A stretch of 5,596 bases of DNA from a bacterium (GTDB lineage Bacteria > Armatimonadota > Fimbriimonadia > Fimbriimonadales > JBAXQP01): NCBI GenBank assembly GCA_037131655.1, contig JBAXQP010000184.1, positions 1 to 5,596 on the forward strand, in the 5' to 3' direction. Shown piece after piece: positions 4,918-5,596 of the stretch. The first letter of the stretch is position 1; each line of letters begins with the position of its first letter. The translations under genes were made by a program, and so were the position numbers. The notes below the pieces were generated by a model, which searched no databases, was not told the DNA's origin, and saw nothing but the letters and a program-made list of their open reading frames with translations.

Positions 4918-4930
4918 GGAGAGTTATTAC

Positions 4931-5596
4931 CTAATGAACCCCTGAGAGTTTTAAGCCTTCGTAGACTAATGCAGCGACTGTTCCGGAGGCGGGGATTGTT
5001 AAAACCCAGGCGATGACCATGCTTCTTGCTAATCCCCAACGAACGGCTGAGAGGCGTTTGGATGAGCCAACCCCGAAGATACTTCCTGAGATGACATGAG
5101 TAGTGCTGACCGGCATGCCGAGGTGGCTGGCTGTTATTATGACCGCTGCCGCGCTTGTTTCAGCGGCAAAACCATGCACTGGCTCTAAGCGGATGATGCG
5201 GTGTCCCATGGTCTTGATGATGCGATAACCGCCAGCCGAGGTGCCTAGGGCCATCGCTGTCGCACAAGCCAGCATGACCCATTTGGGAACCTCTGCCGTA
5301 GGGAGAAGGTGTGCGCTAAGAAGAGCCATCGTAATAATGCCCATGCTTTTCTGGGCATCATTTTGGCCATGTGAAAAGGCCATTGCGGCTGCTGATACCA
5401 ATTGAAGCCTACGAAATGAAGCGCTTATCCGCCCAGGCTGCGTGTTCTTGAAAACAAAGAAAATTATTCCCATTATGAGGAAACCCACAGCGAAACCTGC
5501 GATAGGAGAGGCAATAAGGGGGATGAGAACTTTATTACGTAAACCTTCCCACTGGATGACCTTTAGCCCTCCGTGAACAAATGCCGCTCCGATTAA
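4931..5596 (-). CDS. Inorganic phosphate transporter, PiT family (partial, C-terminal 221 residues)
   Basis: The frame is open from the stop (TAG, 4931-4933) to the right edge, so the 5' part is missing; a GTG at 5488 is internal, not a start. PiT proteins are polytopic inner-membrane carriers that import phosphate or metal-phosphate with H+ or Na+. Within the visible part, GAAFVHGGLKVIQWEGL (3-19) and the hydrophobic VLIPLIASPIAGFAVGFLIMGIIFFVF precede the second family signature FSHGQNDAQKSMGIIT (74-89, the 'HGxND' motif). Further membrane segments follow around 105-118 and 145-157, then MPVSTTHVISGSIFGVG (161-177) and a last hydrophobic span, SMVIAWVLTIPASGTVAALVYEG (192-214). These match PF01384 closely. 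A DUF47/PhoU-like partner often sits beside pit genes and may lie outside the window. Transcription ends at the shared terminator just downstream. Confidence 0.94.
   Translation of the reverse strand, partial: LIGAAFVHGGLKVIQWEGLRNKVLIPLIASPIAGFAVGFLIMGIIFFVFKNTQPGRISASFRRLQLVSAAAMAFSHGQNDAQKSMGIITMALLSAHLLPTAEVPKWVMLACATAMALGTSAGGYRIIKTMGHRIIRLEPVHGFAAETSAAAVIITASHLGMPVSTTHVISGSIFGVGSSKRLSAVRWGLARSMVIAWVLTIPASGTVAALVYEGLKLSGVH

Noticed and set aside
5486..5488. GTG as the start of the phosphate transporter gene
   Set aside because: The frame continues upstream to the window edge with PiT-like sequence (GAAFVHGGLK), so this GTG is internal.
1..5596. CRISPR arrays, insertion sequences, phage attachment sites, toxin-antitoxin or defence genes
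   Set aside because: No repeated spacer-repeat pattern, transposase or integrase motif, terminal inverted repeats or small paired toxin-antitoxin frames were seen; the tRNA 3' end shows no duplicated segment in the window.

Overview
This 5.6 kb window is a chromosomal segment of a bacterium of moderate GC content, most likely an Armatimonadota member or a relative. The main clue is the secreted pseudopilin at 3910-4800: a class III prepilin N-terminus, an 'FPVFAAAREKARQTACISNLKQ'-type segment and a C-terminal H-X9-DG motif. This protein type is strongly expanded in Armatimonadota, Planctomycetota, Verrucomicrobiota and Lentisphaerota. The assignment is inferred from style, not from a search.

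Layout. (1) 18-90, minus: tRNA-Glu(CUC). It is divergent from rpsT (216-497, plus, 30S protein S20), and both promoters can be read in the 125 bp between them. (2) rpsT converges on holA (463-1644, minus, DNA polymerase III delta), and the two overlap tail to tail by 35 bp. holA is joined by a TAATG stop/start overlap to an upstream gene for a degenerate macro-domain-like protein (1644-2216, minus; the frame can extend to 2243). (3) 2217-2480 is a regulatory and junk-like spacer. It holds a consensus extended -10 for the macro-holA operon, a GC-rich hairpin, a G-quadruplex-type G tract and a short orphan reading frame that looks like a protein tail. (4) 2481-3709, plus: a two-gene unit of a small metal-ligand-poor cupin and a COG2521-type SAM-dependent methyltransferase, a family best known from archaea. 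(5) 3837-4800, plus: a strong sigma70-like promoter with a palindrome in its spacer drives the pseudopilin. (6) 4870-4917: a 21-bp-stem hairpin acts as a probable bidirectional terminator between the pseudopilin and a convergent PiT phosphate permease (4931-5596, minus). The 5' end of the permease gene lies beyond the window.

How the genes relate. tRNA-Glu, S20 and the delta clamp-loader subunit are core information-processing genes; holA and rpsT are neighbours in many bacteria. The cupin and methyltransferase look like a small co-transferred or co-selected module of unknown chemistry. The pseudopilin and the phosphate transporter are independent envelope genes. No mobile element, CRISPR array or obvious defence system is visible. 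The least explained parts are the macro-holA coupling, the archaeal-type cupin-methyltransferase pair and the structured spacer between them.
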